This document shows, one piece after another, positions 43,806 to 51,590 of a stretch of DNA of 51,590 nt. A program made the position numbers and the translations under genes. The notes beneath the pieces were generated by a model, which was given only the letters and a program-made list of their open reading frames with translations, was not told where the DNA came from and did not search any database. This stretch comes from Gemmatimonadota bacterium. Its GTDB lineage: Bacteria; Gemmatimonadota; Gemmatimonadetes; Longimicrobiales; Gaopeijiaceae. Where the stretch lies: assembly GCA_028873595.1 (NCBI GenBank), contig JAPPOV010000013.1:9325-60914 (forward strand), read 5' to 3'. Every line of letters starts with the position of its first letter. The first letter of the stretch is position 1.

Positions 43806-44537
43806 ATGGCTGACGAACAGAAAACCGGTCTCGACGCAGTCGACGACGGTCCCATGGCGCCCATCTCGGGGGAGACGGCCGAGCCGTCATCGAGCGGAGA
43901 TCCTTCGGAACACGCTACGGTGGCAGCGCTCCTTGAGCGGTATCCCGACCAGGTGCAGCGGCACCAGCTCACCGCCGGGGACCAGTGGGTCGTCTGGATC
44001 GGACCGGAAAGAAGCCACGAAATCATGACGTGGCTCAAGGAAGACCCGGCTCACTCCTACGACATGATGTCTGACGTCACGGGTGTCGACTATGGGAACG
44101 GCCGACCCGTCGAGGTCGTGTATCAGATGTATTCTACAGGACACAGCCGGGCCCTGCGGATCCGTTGTCCACTTCCGCTGGACAATCTCGAGATCGATTC
44201 AGTGTACGATCTGTGGAAGTCGGTAAACTGGCTCGAGCGGGAGGTTTTCGACCTGTTCGGAGTGACCTTCAAAGGTCATCCCGACCTGCGGCGAATCCTG
44301 ATGCCGGATGATTACGCTGAAGGCCACCCGCTGCGGAAGGACTTTCCTTTGCGCGGCCGCTTCTCTCGGGCAGAACAAACGAGACGTGCGCTCGCTCAGA
44401 ACGTGGAACGCTTCTACCTGGCGGACGAACTCGAGGCCGGTGAGCCGCAAGAGGTCGAGGCAATCGAGGTCGGATCGATCGCCGAATCCGGAGCTGATTC
44501 GCTTCCGACCCGGGCTGAAGCCGGAGAGGACGACTGA
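43806..44537 (+). CDS. nuoC: NADH-quinone oxidoreductase subunit C
   Basis: The 243-residue peripheral-arm subunit has the family ending GHPDLRRILMPDDYAEGHP, followed by LRKDFPL. The first 45 residues are acidic and variable, and a further acidic tail of about 50 residues follows the core. It is a separate protein, not fused to NuoD as it is in E. coli. It starts four bases after nuoB and its stop overlaps the nuoD ATG by one base. Confidence 0.94.
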   Translation: MADEQKTGLDAVDDGPMAPISGETAEPSSSGDPSEHATVAALLERYPDQVQRHQLTAGDQWVVWIGPERSHEIMTWLKEDPAHSYDMMSDVTGVDYGNGRPVEVVYQMYSTGHSRALRIRCPLPLDNLEIDSVYDLWKSVNWLEREVFDLFGVTFKGHPDLRRILMPDDYAEGHPLRKDFPLRGRFSRAEQTRRALAQNVERFYLADELEAGEPQEVEAIEVGSIAESGADSLPTRAEAGEDD

Positions 44538-45817
44538 TGGCCACGAAGACCGTGGAGTTCAACGTCGGGCAGGGTCGCGAGATGGGCCTGGGGGGCGCAG
44601 GTGCGCCGAGCCCTATCGCACCGTTCGATATTCCGGAGCCGGACGTCGGCACCGAGCGGATGCTCATCAACATCGGGCCACAGCACCCGGCGACGCACGG
44701 TGTGCTGCGCCTTGTATGCGAGCTCGACGGCGAAACCGTCACGAGCGTGACGCCGCACATTGGATATCTGCACTCGTCCTTCGAAAAACTGGGCGAGTAC
44801 CGGACGTGGAATCAGATCGTTCCGCTCACGGACCGCATGGACTACCTCGCGCCGCTGATATACAACTGCGCATACGTCATGTCGGTCGAAAAGCTCATGG
44901 GCATCGAGGTGACCGAACGTTGTAAGGTAGTTCGCGTCATTCTCATGGAGCTGGACAGGATCTTCGGGCATCTGCTCTGGCTGGGCACGACGGCGATCGA
45001 CGTCGGTGCGTTCACGCCATTCCTCTACAGCTTTCAGCAGCGGGAAAAGATCTACTCGTTGCACGAGGCACTGACGGGGGCTCGCATCACGACGTCTGCG
45101 ACGCGGGTCGGTGGCATGATGGCGGATCTGCCCGAGGGCTGGGTCGACGAATTAGGCGTCTTCCTGGACAACTTTCCGAAGACGCTTGCGGAGGTGCACC
45201 ACCTCCTCACCGGAAATCAAATCCACATCGGCCGCACGCAGGGGGTTGGTGCGATCACGGCTGAGGAAGCCATCAACTACGGCTTCACCGGCCCGAATCT
45301 TCGGGCCGCTGGGGTGCCCTACGACGTCCGTAAGGATCGCCCCTATTACGACTACGAGACGTACGACTTCGACGTCCCGGTCGGCGAGCACGGCGACTGC
45401 TACGACCGCTATCTGTGTCGGATGGAGGAAATGGAGCAGTCCGTCTCGATTATTCGACAGGCGATGGCTCGTCTCCCCGACGGTCCCATCAATGTCGATG
45501 ACCCGAATATCTCACTGCCCTCCAAGACCGACGCGATGTCGGACATGGAGAGCATGATTCACCACTTCAAACTGATTACTGACGGGATTCCCGCGCCCGA
45601 AGGTGATTGCTACATGGCGATCGAGGCTTCAAAAGGTGAACTCGGCATGTACGTGGTGGCTGAGGAAGGTGGAACCAAGCCCGTTCGCTGGCGTGTCCGC
45701 CCACCGTCGTTCGTCAATCTTTCGGTGATTCCGAAACTCGCCGAAGGGCATCTGGTCTCCGATCTGATCATGATCAACGCCAGCCTGGACATCGTGCTCG
45801 GGGAGATCGATCGATGA
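44537..45817 (+). CDS. nuoD: NADH-quinone oxidoreductase subunit D
   Basis: NuoD (49-kDa subunit) lines the quinone site. The 426-residue protein has the family signature GPQHPATHGVLRLVCELDGE, with the conserved histidine of the quinone site, then IGYLHSSFEKLGEYRTW and NTGFTGPNLRA-like (here NYGFTGPNLRAAGVPYD). It ends in DIVLGEIDR, as the family does. Overlaps nuoE by four bases (ATGA). Confidence 0.96.
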   Translation: MATKTVEFNVGQGREMGLGGAGAPSPIAPFDIPEPDVGTERMLINIGPQHPATHGVLRLVCELDGETVTSVTPHIGYLHSSFEKLGEYRTWNQIVPLTDRMDYLAPLIYNCAYVMSVEKLMGIEVTERCKVVRVILMELDRIFGHLLWLGTTAIDVGAFTPFLYSFQQREKIYSLHEALTGARITTSATRVGGMMADLPEGWVDELGVFLDNFPKTLAEVHHLLTGNQIHIGRTQGVGAITAEEAINYGFTGPNLRAAGVPYDVRKDRPYYDYETYDFDVPVGEHGDCYDRYLCRMEEMEQSVSIIRQAMARLPDGPINVDDPNISLPSKTDAMSDMESMIHHFKLITDGIPAPEGDCYMAIEASKGELGMYVVAEEGGTKPVRWRVRPPSFVNLSVIPKLAEGHLVSDLIMINASLDIVLGEIDR

Positions 45818-46467
45818 GCGATATCCCCTTCAAGAATCCCGGTTGGGCGGGTAACACGGGCGAATTCGAGCTTTCGGAGGAAGAGGTTCGGGGGGCCGAC
45901 TTCGTCGGTGATCGGCCAGCGGACGGTGGACATGCCTCAGGCGCGGGCACCATGCCGTACATGCTCGCCCACAAGGAGCCGGAAGCCCCACTTTTCGACG
46001 GCGCCTACAAGGATCGGCTCGAAAAGATTCTGTCCCGCTACCCGACCAAGCAGGCGGCACTGCTGCCGGCGCTGGGTCTGGCGCAGGAGATCCGCGGGCA
46101 CGTGAGCCCCGCGTCGATGGACGAGGTTGCCGACGCCCTCGAGTTGTCTTCCGCGTACGTCCGCGGGGTCGCGACGTTCTACACGATGTACAACAAGCGA
46201 CCTGTCGGGCGACACCTGGTCCAGGTCTGCACGAACATCTCGTGCAACCTGGCCGGTGCCGACGAAGTGGTCGATGCCTTCCTCAAGTACACGGACACCG
46301 AGCTCGGCGAGACCTCCGAGGACGGCAACTTCACGGTGATCGAGGCGGAATGCCTCGCCGCATGTGGGTTTCCGACCTGTGTGCAGATCAATTCCCGTTA
46401 TTTCGAGAATGTGACCCCCACCGAGGTGCCGAAGATTTGTGAGCATCTCAAGGCGGAGGGGGAATAG
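45814..46467 (+). CDS. nuoE: NADH-quinone oxidoreductase subunit E
   Basis: NuoE carries a [2Fe-2S] cluster (N1a) in a thioredoxin-like fold. The ligands are Cys139, Cys144, Cys180 and Cys184, in VCTNISCNLAG and CLAACGFPTC. The 217-residue protein has an N-terminal extension of about 60 residues compared with a minimal NuoE. It lies three bases before nuoF. Confidence 0.94.
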   Translation: MSDIPFKNPGWAGNTGEFELSEEEVRGADFVGDRPADGGHASGAGTMPYMLAHKEPEAPLFDGAYKDRLEKILSRYPTKQAALLPALGLAQEIRGHVSPASMDEVADALELSSAYVRGVATFYTMYNKRPVGRHLVQVCTNISCNLAGADEVVDAFLKYTDTELGETSEDGNFTVIEAECLAACGFPTCVQINSRYFENVTPTEVPKICEHLKAEGE

Positions 46468-46470
46468 CCC

Positions 46471-47763
46471 ATGGCGTATCCGTACGTTTCGGACCATGAG
46501 GTCCGGGTTCTCAGCAGGTATTTCGGTGACCCTGCGCAGCGTCGCGTCGACACGTATGTCGAACGGGGCGGCTACAGCGCCCTGAAGAAGGCCTTCGAAC
46601 TAGGGCCCGAGAAGGTCATCGACGAGGTGAAGGCGTCCGGGCTCCGTGGCCGCGGTGGCGCCGGCTTCCCGACCGGAGTGAAATGGTCGTTCATGCCGAA
46701 GGACTCTTCCAAGCCGCATTACTTGCTCTGCAACGCGGACGAGTCCGAGCCAGGGACCTTCAAGGACCGTGAGCTGATTCGCTGGGACCCCCACCAGTTG
46801 ATCGAGGGATGCCTGATCGGCGCCTACGCAATCGGTGCCAAGCATGTCTACATCTACTGCCGGGGAGAATTCTTCGAGGCCAACTCGATCCTCGCCCGAG
46901 CGGTCGAGGACGCCTACGAGAAGGGATATATCGGGAACGACATCATGGGCTCGGGCATCGACCTCGACCTTACCGTGCACCAAGGCGCAGGGGCCTATAT
47001 CTGCGGTGAGGAGACCGGGTTGATGAACTCACTGGAGGGCCGTCGCGGTCAGCCAAGAGTGAAGCCGCCATTCCCCGCGGCCGTAGGTGCGTTCGGTATG
47101 CCTTCGACGATCAACAACGTCGAGACCCTGGCCGCGGTGACGCACATCGTAGAACACGGGGGAGAGTGGTATCGCCAGTTCGGCACGGAGAAGAGTCCCG
47201 GCACCAAGCTTTTCTGCGTGAGTGGCCACGTGAACAAGCCCGGTAACTATGAGCTGCCACTAGGCTTTCCCCTCATGCAGCTGATTGAAGACGTCTGTGG
47301 CGGGATGCGCGAGGGGAATGCGCTCAAGGCGGTCATTCCGGGCGGGTCTTCCGTGCCGATCATCAACGCGGAGGAGGCCGGGCGGTGCACCCTCGATTAC
47401 GAGGGGTGTGTCGACGTCGGCACGATGCTCGGATGTGCCTCTGTCATCGTCATGGACGAGACGGCGGACATTGTGAAGCAAGTCCGCCGCATGGTCGATT
47501 TCTACGCCCACGAATCATGCGGTCAATGTACCCCTTGCCGTGAAGGCTCGGCGTGGACCGCGCAGATCCTGAAGCGGATCGAGGACGGCAGAGGGACCGA
47601 GGAGGACCTCGACACCCTGATGGAGATGACGCAGCAGATGGTGGGCACCACGATCTGTGTGCTCTCCGATTCAGTGGCGGCTCCGGTCCAGTCGTCGATC
47701 GAGAAATTCAGAGACGAATACTTGGCGCTGATCCGCCGCGGCGAACGCGTAGGAGCTGCCTGA
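46471..47763 (+). CDS. nuoF: NADH-quinone oxidoreductase subunit F
   Basis: NuoF binds NADH and FMN and carries cluster N3. The FMN/NAD site is GLRGRGGAGFPTGVKWSF (residues about 57-75). GAYICGEETGLMNSLEGRRG follows near 170. The [4Fe-4S] ligands are Cys350, Cys353 and Cys356 in SCGQCTPCREG, with Cys396 later. The 430 residues agree with the family. The stop overlaps the nuoG ATG by one base. Confidence 0.96.
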   Translation: MAYPYVSDHEVRVLSRYFGDPAQRRVDTYVERGGYSALKKAFELGPEKVIDEVKASGLRGRGGAGFPTGVKWSFMPKDSSKPHYLLCNADESEPGTFKDRELIRWDPHQLIEGCLIGAYAIGAKHVYIYCRGEFFEANSILARAVEDAYEKGYIGNDIMGSGIDLDLTVHQGAGAYICGEETGLMNSLEGRRGQPRVKPPFPAAVGAFGMPSTINNVETLAAVTHIVEHGGEWYRQFGTEKSPGTKLFCVSGHVNKPGNYELPLGFPLMQLIEDVCGGMREGNALKAVIPGGSSVPIINAEEAGRCTLDYEGCVDVGTMLGCASVIVMDETADIVKQVRRMVDFYAHESCGQCTPCREGSAWTAQILKRIEDGRGTEEDLDTLMEMTQQMVGTTICVLSDSVAAPVQSSIEKFRDEYLALIRRGERVGAA

Positions 47764-49352
47764 TGCCGGAGATGGTCACCCTCACGATCGATGGCCATGA
47801 GGTCTCCGTCCCCAAAGGGACGACGATCCTCGAAGCCGCCAAGTCGATCGGCACCGAGGTCCCTCACTATTGTTATCACCCGGGCATGTCGTCTCCCGCG
47901 ATGTGTCGCCTCTGCCTCGTGGAGGTCGAGGGTGCGCCGAAGCCGATGCCGGGATGCGTGACCACCGTCATGGATGGGCAGGTGGTTCACACTCAGTCCG
48001 AACAGGCGTTGAAGAACCGGCGCGGCGTCCTCGAGTTCTACCTGGTGAACCACCCCCTGGATTGCCCGATCTGCGACATGTCCGGTGAGTGCAACCTGCA
48101 GGATTATGTGCACGCCGAGGGACGTGAGCATGGACGGGGGCGCGAGCCGAAACGGATCTTCGGGCGCGACGATTTCGGTGGTGACGTCCTCTTCTACGGC
48201 GATCGTTGCGTGATGTGCACGCGCTGCGTGCGCTTCATGAGTGAGGTGGAACAGGACCATCGCCTGACGGTCGTCGAGCGTGGCAACCGCTCCGTGATTG
48301 ATACCTTCTACGAAGAGGGGCTCGACGGGACATATTGGCACGGTAACATCGTCGACATCTGTCCGGTCGGAGCCCTCGTCTCGAAGGAGTTCCTCCACAA
48401 GGCACGGGCCTGGGATCTCACCCACACGCCGTCCGTTTGCACGGGTTGCGCCCAGGGGTGCAACATCGACCTGCACACGAGAGACAACCTCGTCCAGCGT
48501 GTGAAGCCACGTGAGAACCTGGATGTAAATGCCTGGTGGATATGTGATTACGGGCGTCACGGATACGAATGGATGAACCGGGGCGACCGCCTCGAGGCTC
48601 CGGTGATGCGCTCTGCCGGTGCCTCGCAGGCGATGGCCTGGGGTGACGCGCTTCGCGCCCTGCTCGCAAAGGCTGACGGCGCCGGCCCGGTGAAGGCCAT
48701 CGCATCCGCCAAATCCTCGAATGAAGATCTCGGGGCCCTGAAGCGACTCGTCGACGCGTTGGGTGGCGGTGACATCGTGTACCGGTCAGCCCGAGCCGAC
48801 GACGAAGTGCCCCTCAAGGGCTTCCCGACGCTCGCGCGCCGGACAGATTTGACGCCCAACGCGACGGGTGCTGACCTCGTCGGCGCGTCACGCGTGGGGG
48901 ACGACGATGCCACGGGCGGCTTGGACGCGGTGTCCGGACACGATGGGATCGTCATCGTCTTGAATGACGATCTGTCGGATCAGGGTGAGGACTTTGGAGC
49001 CAACGCTTCGCTCTTCGTCTACATGGGCACGCACGCCTCCGCCGGAGCCACTCATGCGGATTTCGTGCTGCCGATCAGTACCCACGCCGAGGGTGAGGGG
49101 AGCTTCACGAATCTCGAACGGCGTGTGCAGCGCTTCGCCAAGGCGATGGATGCCCCGGGTATGGCTCGTCCTGCATGGCTCGTGCTAGGGGCGCTGGCGG
49201 CCGAGACGGGCGGCGGCGACGCACCACGGTCGGCTGCCGATGCCTTCGCGGCATTGGGTCGATCCGTGTCGGCGTTTGCCGGAATCACGTGGGAAGACGT
49301 CGGCACCCGCGGTGCTCTCTTGAATGAATCCGTTTCGGTGACAGGGGACTGA
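47763..49352 (+). CDS. nuoG: NADH-quinone oxidoreductase subunit G, short form
   Basis: All N-terminal clusters are present: the [2Fe-2S] ligands Cys37, Cys48, Cys51 and Cys65; the His-Cys3 site His97, Cys101, Cys104 and Cys110; a [4Fe-4S] site at Cys149, Cys152, Cys155 and Cys200. A fourth set, Cys226, Cys229, Cys233 and Cys261, fits the CxxCxxxCx27C spacing of the N7 cluster. At 529 residues the protein is much shorter than the 700-900 of E. coli-type NuoG, so the molybdopterin-like domain is reduced. The ATG at 47763 overlaps the nuoF stop; the longer upstream frame is inside nuoF and is not real. Confidence 0.93.
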   Translation: MPEMVTLTIDGHEVSVPKGTTILEAAKSIGTEVPHYCYHPGMSSPAMCRLCLVEVEGAPKPMPGCVTTVMDGQVVHTQSEQALKNRRGVLEFYLVNHPLDCPICDMSGECNLQDYVHAEGREHGRGREPKRIFGRDDFGGDVLFYGDRCVMCTRCVRFMSEVEQDHRLTVVERGNRSVIDTFYEEGLDGTYWHGNIVDICPVGALVSKEFLHKARAWDLTHTPSVCTGCAQGCNIDLHTRDNLVQRVKPRENLDVNAWWICDYGRHGYEWMNRGDRLEAPVMRSAGASQAMAWGDALRALLAKADGAGPVKAIASAKSSNEDLGALKRLVDALGGGDIVYRSARADDEVPLKGFPTLARRTDLTPNATGADLVGASRVGDDDATGGLDAVSGHDGIVIVLNDDLSDQGEDFGANASLFVYMGTHASAGATHADFVLPISTHAEGEGSFTNLERRVQRFAKAMDAPGMARPAWLVLGALAAETGGGDAPRSAADAFAALGRSVSAFAGITWEDVGTRGALLNESVSVTGD

Positions 49353-49354
49353 GG

Positions 49355-50656
49355 ATGGAACCGATATCCGGAATCCCCGCATTCATCGCCATGGTGGCGA
49401 AGAACCTCGGGATCTTCACGCTGGTCATTCTCGTCGTTGCCTATGCCACGTACGCGGAGCGCCGCGTCTCGGCGTTCATTCAGGATCGCCGAGGACCGAA
49501 CCGCGTAGGCCCGTTCGGGCTTCTCCAGCCGATCGCCGATGGGATCAAGAATATTCTCAAGGAAGAAACGTTGCCCGGTACCGCGTCGCGTTTCTTCTTC
49601 GTGCTCGCGCCCATCATGGTTCTGGTGCCATCGCTCGTCACGTTCGCGGTCATTCCCATCGCCGCACCGCTCCCCACCCCCTGGGGCGTGGTCGATATGA
49701 TCATCGCCGACGTGCCGATCGGAATTCTCTACGTTCTGGCCTTCAGCTCCCTCGCCGTCTACGGCGTTGTGCTCGGGGGGTGGGCGTCAAACAACAAGTA
49801 CGCGTTCCTGGGCGGGCTTCGGGCGTCGGCCCAGATGGTCAGCTACGAGGTCGCGCTCGGCCTGTCGCTCATCGCGGTCCTGATGATGGCTGGGAACGTG
49901 ACGCTCACGGAGGTGGTCTGGCAGCAGCAGCAGCTCGGCATGTGGTACGCCTTCCCGTTGTCTCTGGCGTTCATCCTGTTCGTGATCTCGGCCTTCGCCG
50001 AGACGAATCGATTGCCGTTCGACATGCCGGAGGCTGAGTCGGAGCTCGTGACCGGATACCACACTGAATATTCGGCCATGAAGTTCTCGGCGTTCATGAT
50101 CTCGGAGTTCGGTCACATGGTGACCGCATCCGCGCTCATGGCGACACTCTTTCTGGGCGGCTGGGATCTGCCGGGTTCCTGGGACAACGCCTTCTGGTAT
50201 GACGGCCAGCTCATTAGCGGATTCGCGGAGAACGGTGCTCCGATTGCAGCTCAGCCCGCGGTCTGGAAGACGCTCCTGACGTTCGCTGGATTCGCCGCGA
50301 AGACCGGCTTCTTCCTTCTGCTCTACATCTGGATCCGCTGGACGCTTCCACGCTTTCGCTACGACCAGGTCATGGCGCTGGGTTGGAAGGTCATGTTACC
50401 CACGTCTCTCGGCTATGTGATGCTCGTCGCCATGACCATCCTCGTGCTGGACGAGGTCGGCGTGCAGTACGGCTTCTTCTACGGGCTCGCACTCACCGCC
50501 GTCAGCGGCGCAGCAACCCTCTCTTTCATGTTCTTCCTCGATCGAGGCCGGACCATCGCAGGTGCGGCGGCTCACACGTCTCAAAAGATCGAAGTCAAGA
50601 CCATCCCCACGGCGGTCGCGTCTGAAGACGCCGAGCCGGCCCCTGCGGGAGACTAG
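49355..50656 (+). CDS. nuoH: NADH-quinone oxidoreductase subunit H
   Basis: NuoH joins the peripheral and membrane arms at the quinone entry. The 433-residue protein has about eight or nine helices. Motifs include ERRVSAFIQDRRGPNRVGPFG, LQPIADGIKNILKEE, and AETNRLPFDMPEAESELVTG, then YHTEYSAMKF. The long C-terminal tail after TM8 ends in a charged, Ala-rich stretch. It starts two bases after nuoG. Confidence 0.95.
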   Translation: MEPISGIPAFIAMVAKNLGIFTLVILVVAYATYAERRVSAFIQDRRGPNRVGPFGLLQPIADGIKNILKEETLPGTASRFFFVLAPIMVLVPSLVTFAVIPIAAPLPTPWGVVDMIIADVPIGILYVLAFSSLAVYGVVLGGWASNNKYAFLGGLRASAQMVSYEVALGLSLIAVLMMAGNVTLTEVVWQQQQLGMWYAFPLSLAFILFVISAFAETNRLPFDMPEAESELVTGYHTEYSAMKFSAFMISEFGHMVTASALMATLFLGGWDLPGSWDNAFWYDGQLISGFAENGAPIAAQPAVWKTLLTFAGFAAKTGFFLLLYIWIRWTLPRFRYDQVMALGWKVMLPTSLGYVMLVAMTILVLDEVGVQYGFFYGLALTAVSGAATLSFMFFLDRGRTIAGAAAHTSQKIEVKTIPTAVASEDAEPAPAGD

Positions 50657-50665
50657 CAGACCGAT

Positions 50666-51166
50666 ATGGCGATCTCAGTCAAAGTGATGCATCGGCCGGA
50701 GCCGGAGACCACCTCCTACCTGCGTGCTGCCCTCAGTGGTATGGCGCTGACCTTCAAGCACATGGTCAATCCGACCAAGGTCACGCAGCAATATCCCGAG
50801 GAGATGACCCACCTCAGCCCGCGCTGGCGTGGTACGCACGTGATGGAGCAGCACGCGGACGGGCGCCCGAAGTGCGTGGCGTGCGGCCTCTGCCCGACGG
50901 TCTGTCCAGCCAACTGCATTCGGCTCGTTGGCGGGGAAGACGATCAGGGTAACCGCTACCCCATCGTCTACGAGATCGACGAGTTCCGCTGCATTTTCTG
51001 CGGCATGTGTCAGGAGGTCTGCCCTGTAGAAGCGATTCACGTGGGGCGCCACTTCGAGAATGCCGAATACACCCGTGAGCGCTTCGTCTACGACCTCGAT
51101 CGTCTGATGGAGCAGGATCATCCCAGCACGCTCCTTTGGGACCCTTCCGATCCGAGTTCCGAGTAG
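50666..51166 (+). CDS. nuoI: NADH-quinone oxidoreductase subunit I
   Basis: NuoI carries clusters N6a and N6b. Two ferredoxin motifs are complete: CVACGLCPTVCPANCI and CIFCGMCQEVCPVEAI. The 166-residue protein has a long N-terminal amphipathic region and the TRERFVYDLDRLM ending typical of the family. It follows nuoH by nine bases. Confidence 0.95.
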   Translation: MAISVKVMHRPEPETTSYLRAALSGMALTFKHMVNPTKVTQQYPEEMTHLSPRWRGTHVMEQHADGRPKCVACGLCPTVCPANCIRLVGGEDDQGNRYPIVYEIDEFRCIFCGMCQEVCPVEAIHVGRHFENAEYTRERFVYDLDRLMEQDHPSTLLWDPSDPSSE

Positions 51167-51590
51167 TGGCAACCATTCTCTTCTATCTGTTCGCCGGCCT
51201 CGCGATCGGCGGCGCCATTGGCGTTGTCATGGCCAAGAGCCCCGTCGGCAGCCTCCTCTTCATGGTCACCGCACTGGGTGCCATGGCGGGCACCTTCGTG
51301 CTCATGGAGGCTCACTTCCTCGCCGCGATTCAGATCATCGTGTACGCGGGCGCCATCATGGTGCTCTTCCTCTTCGTGATCATGCTCCTGAATCTGGGCC
51401 ACGATTACCAGAAAGACCTGAAGGGCGGGGCGTTCGCCGTGGTCTCATTCGGTGTCATCGGAGCCCTCGCCGGCATGTTGGCGCAAGAGTTCGGTGCGAC
51501 CGGCATGCAGGATGGTCCCGGTGGCGCTGCGATTGACGCCCTGATCGCGGAACATGGTGCAGTCGGGGCGATCGCGACCGAGCTCTACAC
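51166..51590 (+). CDS. nuoJ: NADH-quinone oxidoreductase subunit J, 5' part
   Basis: A GTG at 51166 overlaps the nuoI stop by one base and opens a frame that runs off the window edge (141 codons plus two bases). The translation has hydrophobic helices and the NuoJ hallmark QIIVYAGAIMVLFLFVIMLL near residues 58-77. The gene continues the standard A-to-N operon order, so nuoK to nuoN are expected beyond the window. Confidence 0.92.
   Translation, partial: MATILFYLFAGLAIGGAIGVVMAKSPVGSLLFMVTALGAMAGTFVLMEAHFLAAIQIIVYAGAIMVLFLFVIMLLNLGHDYQKDLKGGAFAVVSFGVIGALAGMLAQEFGATGMQDGPGGAAIDALIAEHGAVGAIATELY

Noticed and set aside
1..51590. CRISPR arrays, insertion sequences, prophage or integrative elements
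   Set aside because: No regularly spaced repeats, transposase or integrase frames, or attachment-site duplications near the tRNAs were seen.

Overview
This GC-rich window of 51,590 bases looks like a chromosomal segment from a Gram-negative, aerobic, organic-matter-degrading bacterium. The mix of genes suggests Gemmatimonadota or a close relative: paired secreted carboxypeptidase-regulatory-like proteins, a DUF1592/DUF1552/ankyrin block, many secreted peptidase-like proteins, and a 14-subunit-type nuo operon. That placement is inference from gene content only. No rRNA, CRISPR array, insertion sequence or prophage is visible.

Layout. 0-11 kb: the 5' part of a secreted protein on the minus strand, a tRNA-Gly/tRNA-Cys pair with its own promoter and terminator, an APC permease fused to EIIA-like and RCK_C-like domains, two paralogous secreted proteins, and a secreted c-type-cytochrome-like/DUF1552/ankyrin trio. 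11-19.4 kb: two very small genes, a TrkA-type potassium channel, then a histidine-utilisation locus. The first gene of that locus is an AhpD-family peroxidase whose frame is interrupted by one TGA, exactly where the second catalytic cysteine of CxxC belongs. A short hairpin follows at bacterial SECIS distance, so I read it as a selenoprotein. It overlaps hutH by four bases, and hutU, hutF (opposite strand) and hutI follow. 19.4-28 kb: a Tyr/Trp-rich then Arg/Ser-rich secreted protein, rho with a disordered basic N-terminus, and a tesA-like esterase (broken by a 22-base tandem duplication) divergent from ybbA-ybbP. 28-41.3 kb: amino-acid and peptide scavenging, with an aminotransferase behind a structured leader, a BNR-repeat protein, an M55 D-aminopeptidase, proline dehydrogenase, three transporters, a D-aminoacylase-like enzyme and a serine beta-lactamase-like hydrolase. 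41.3-51.6 kb: a small secreted protein, dcd, and nuoA to nuoJ, running off the right edge.

How it fits together. Histidine, proline and D-amino-acid or peptide catabolism would feed glutamate and reducing power towards the quinone pool, which the nuo complex also supplies. The most notable items are the selenocysteine AhpD-like protein, two hand-folded RNA structures (before the aminotransferase and before dcd), the duplication-frameshifted esterase, the Arg-Arg repeat microprotein, and a CTG start for hutI. All structure and family assignments were made by eye without database searches.
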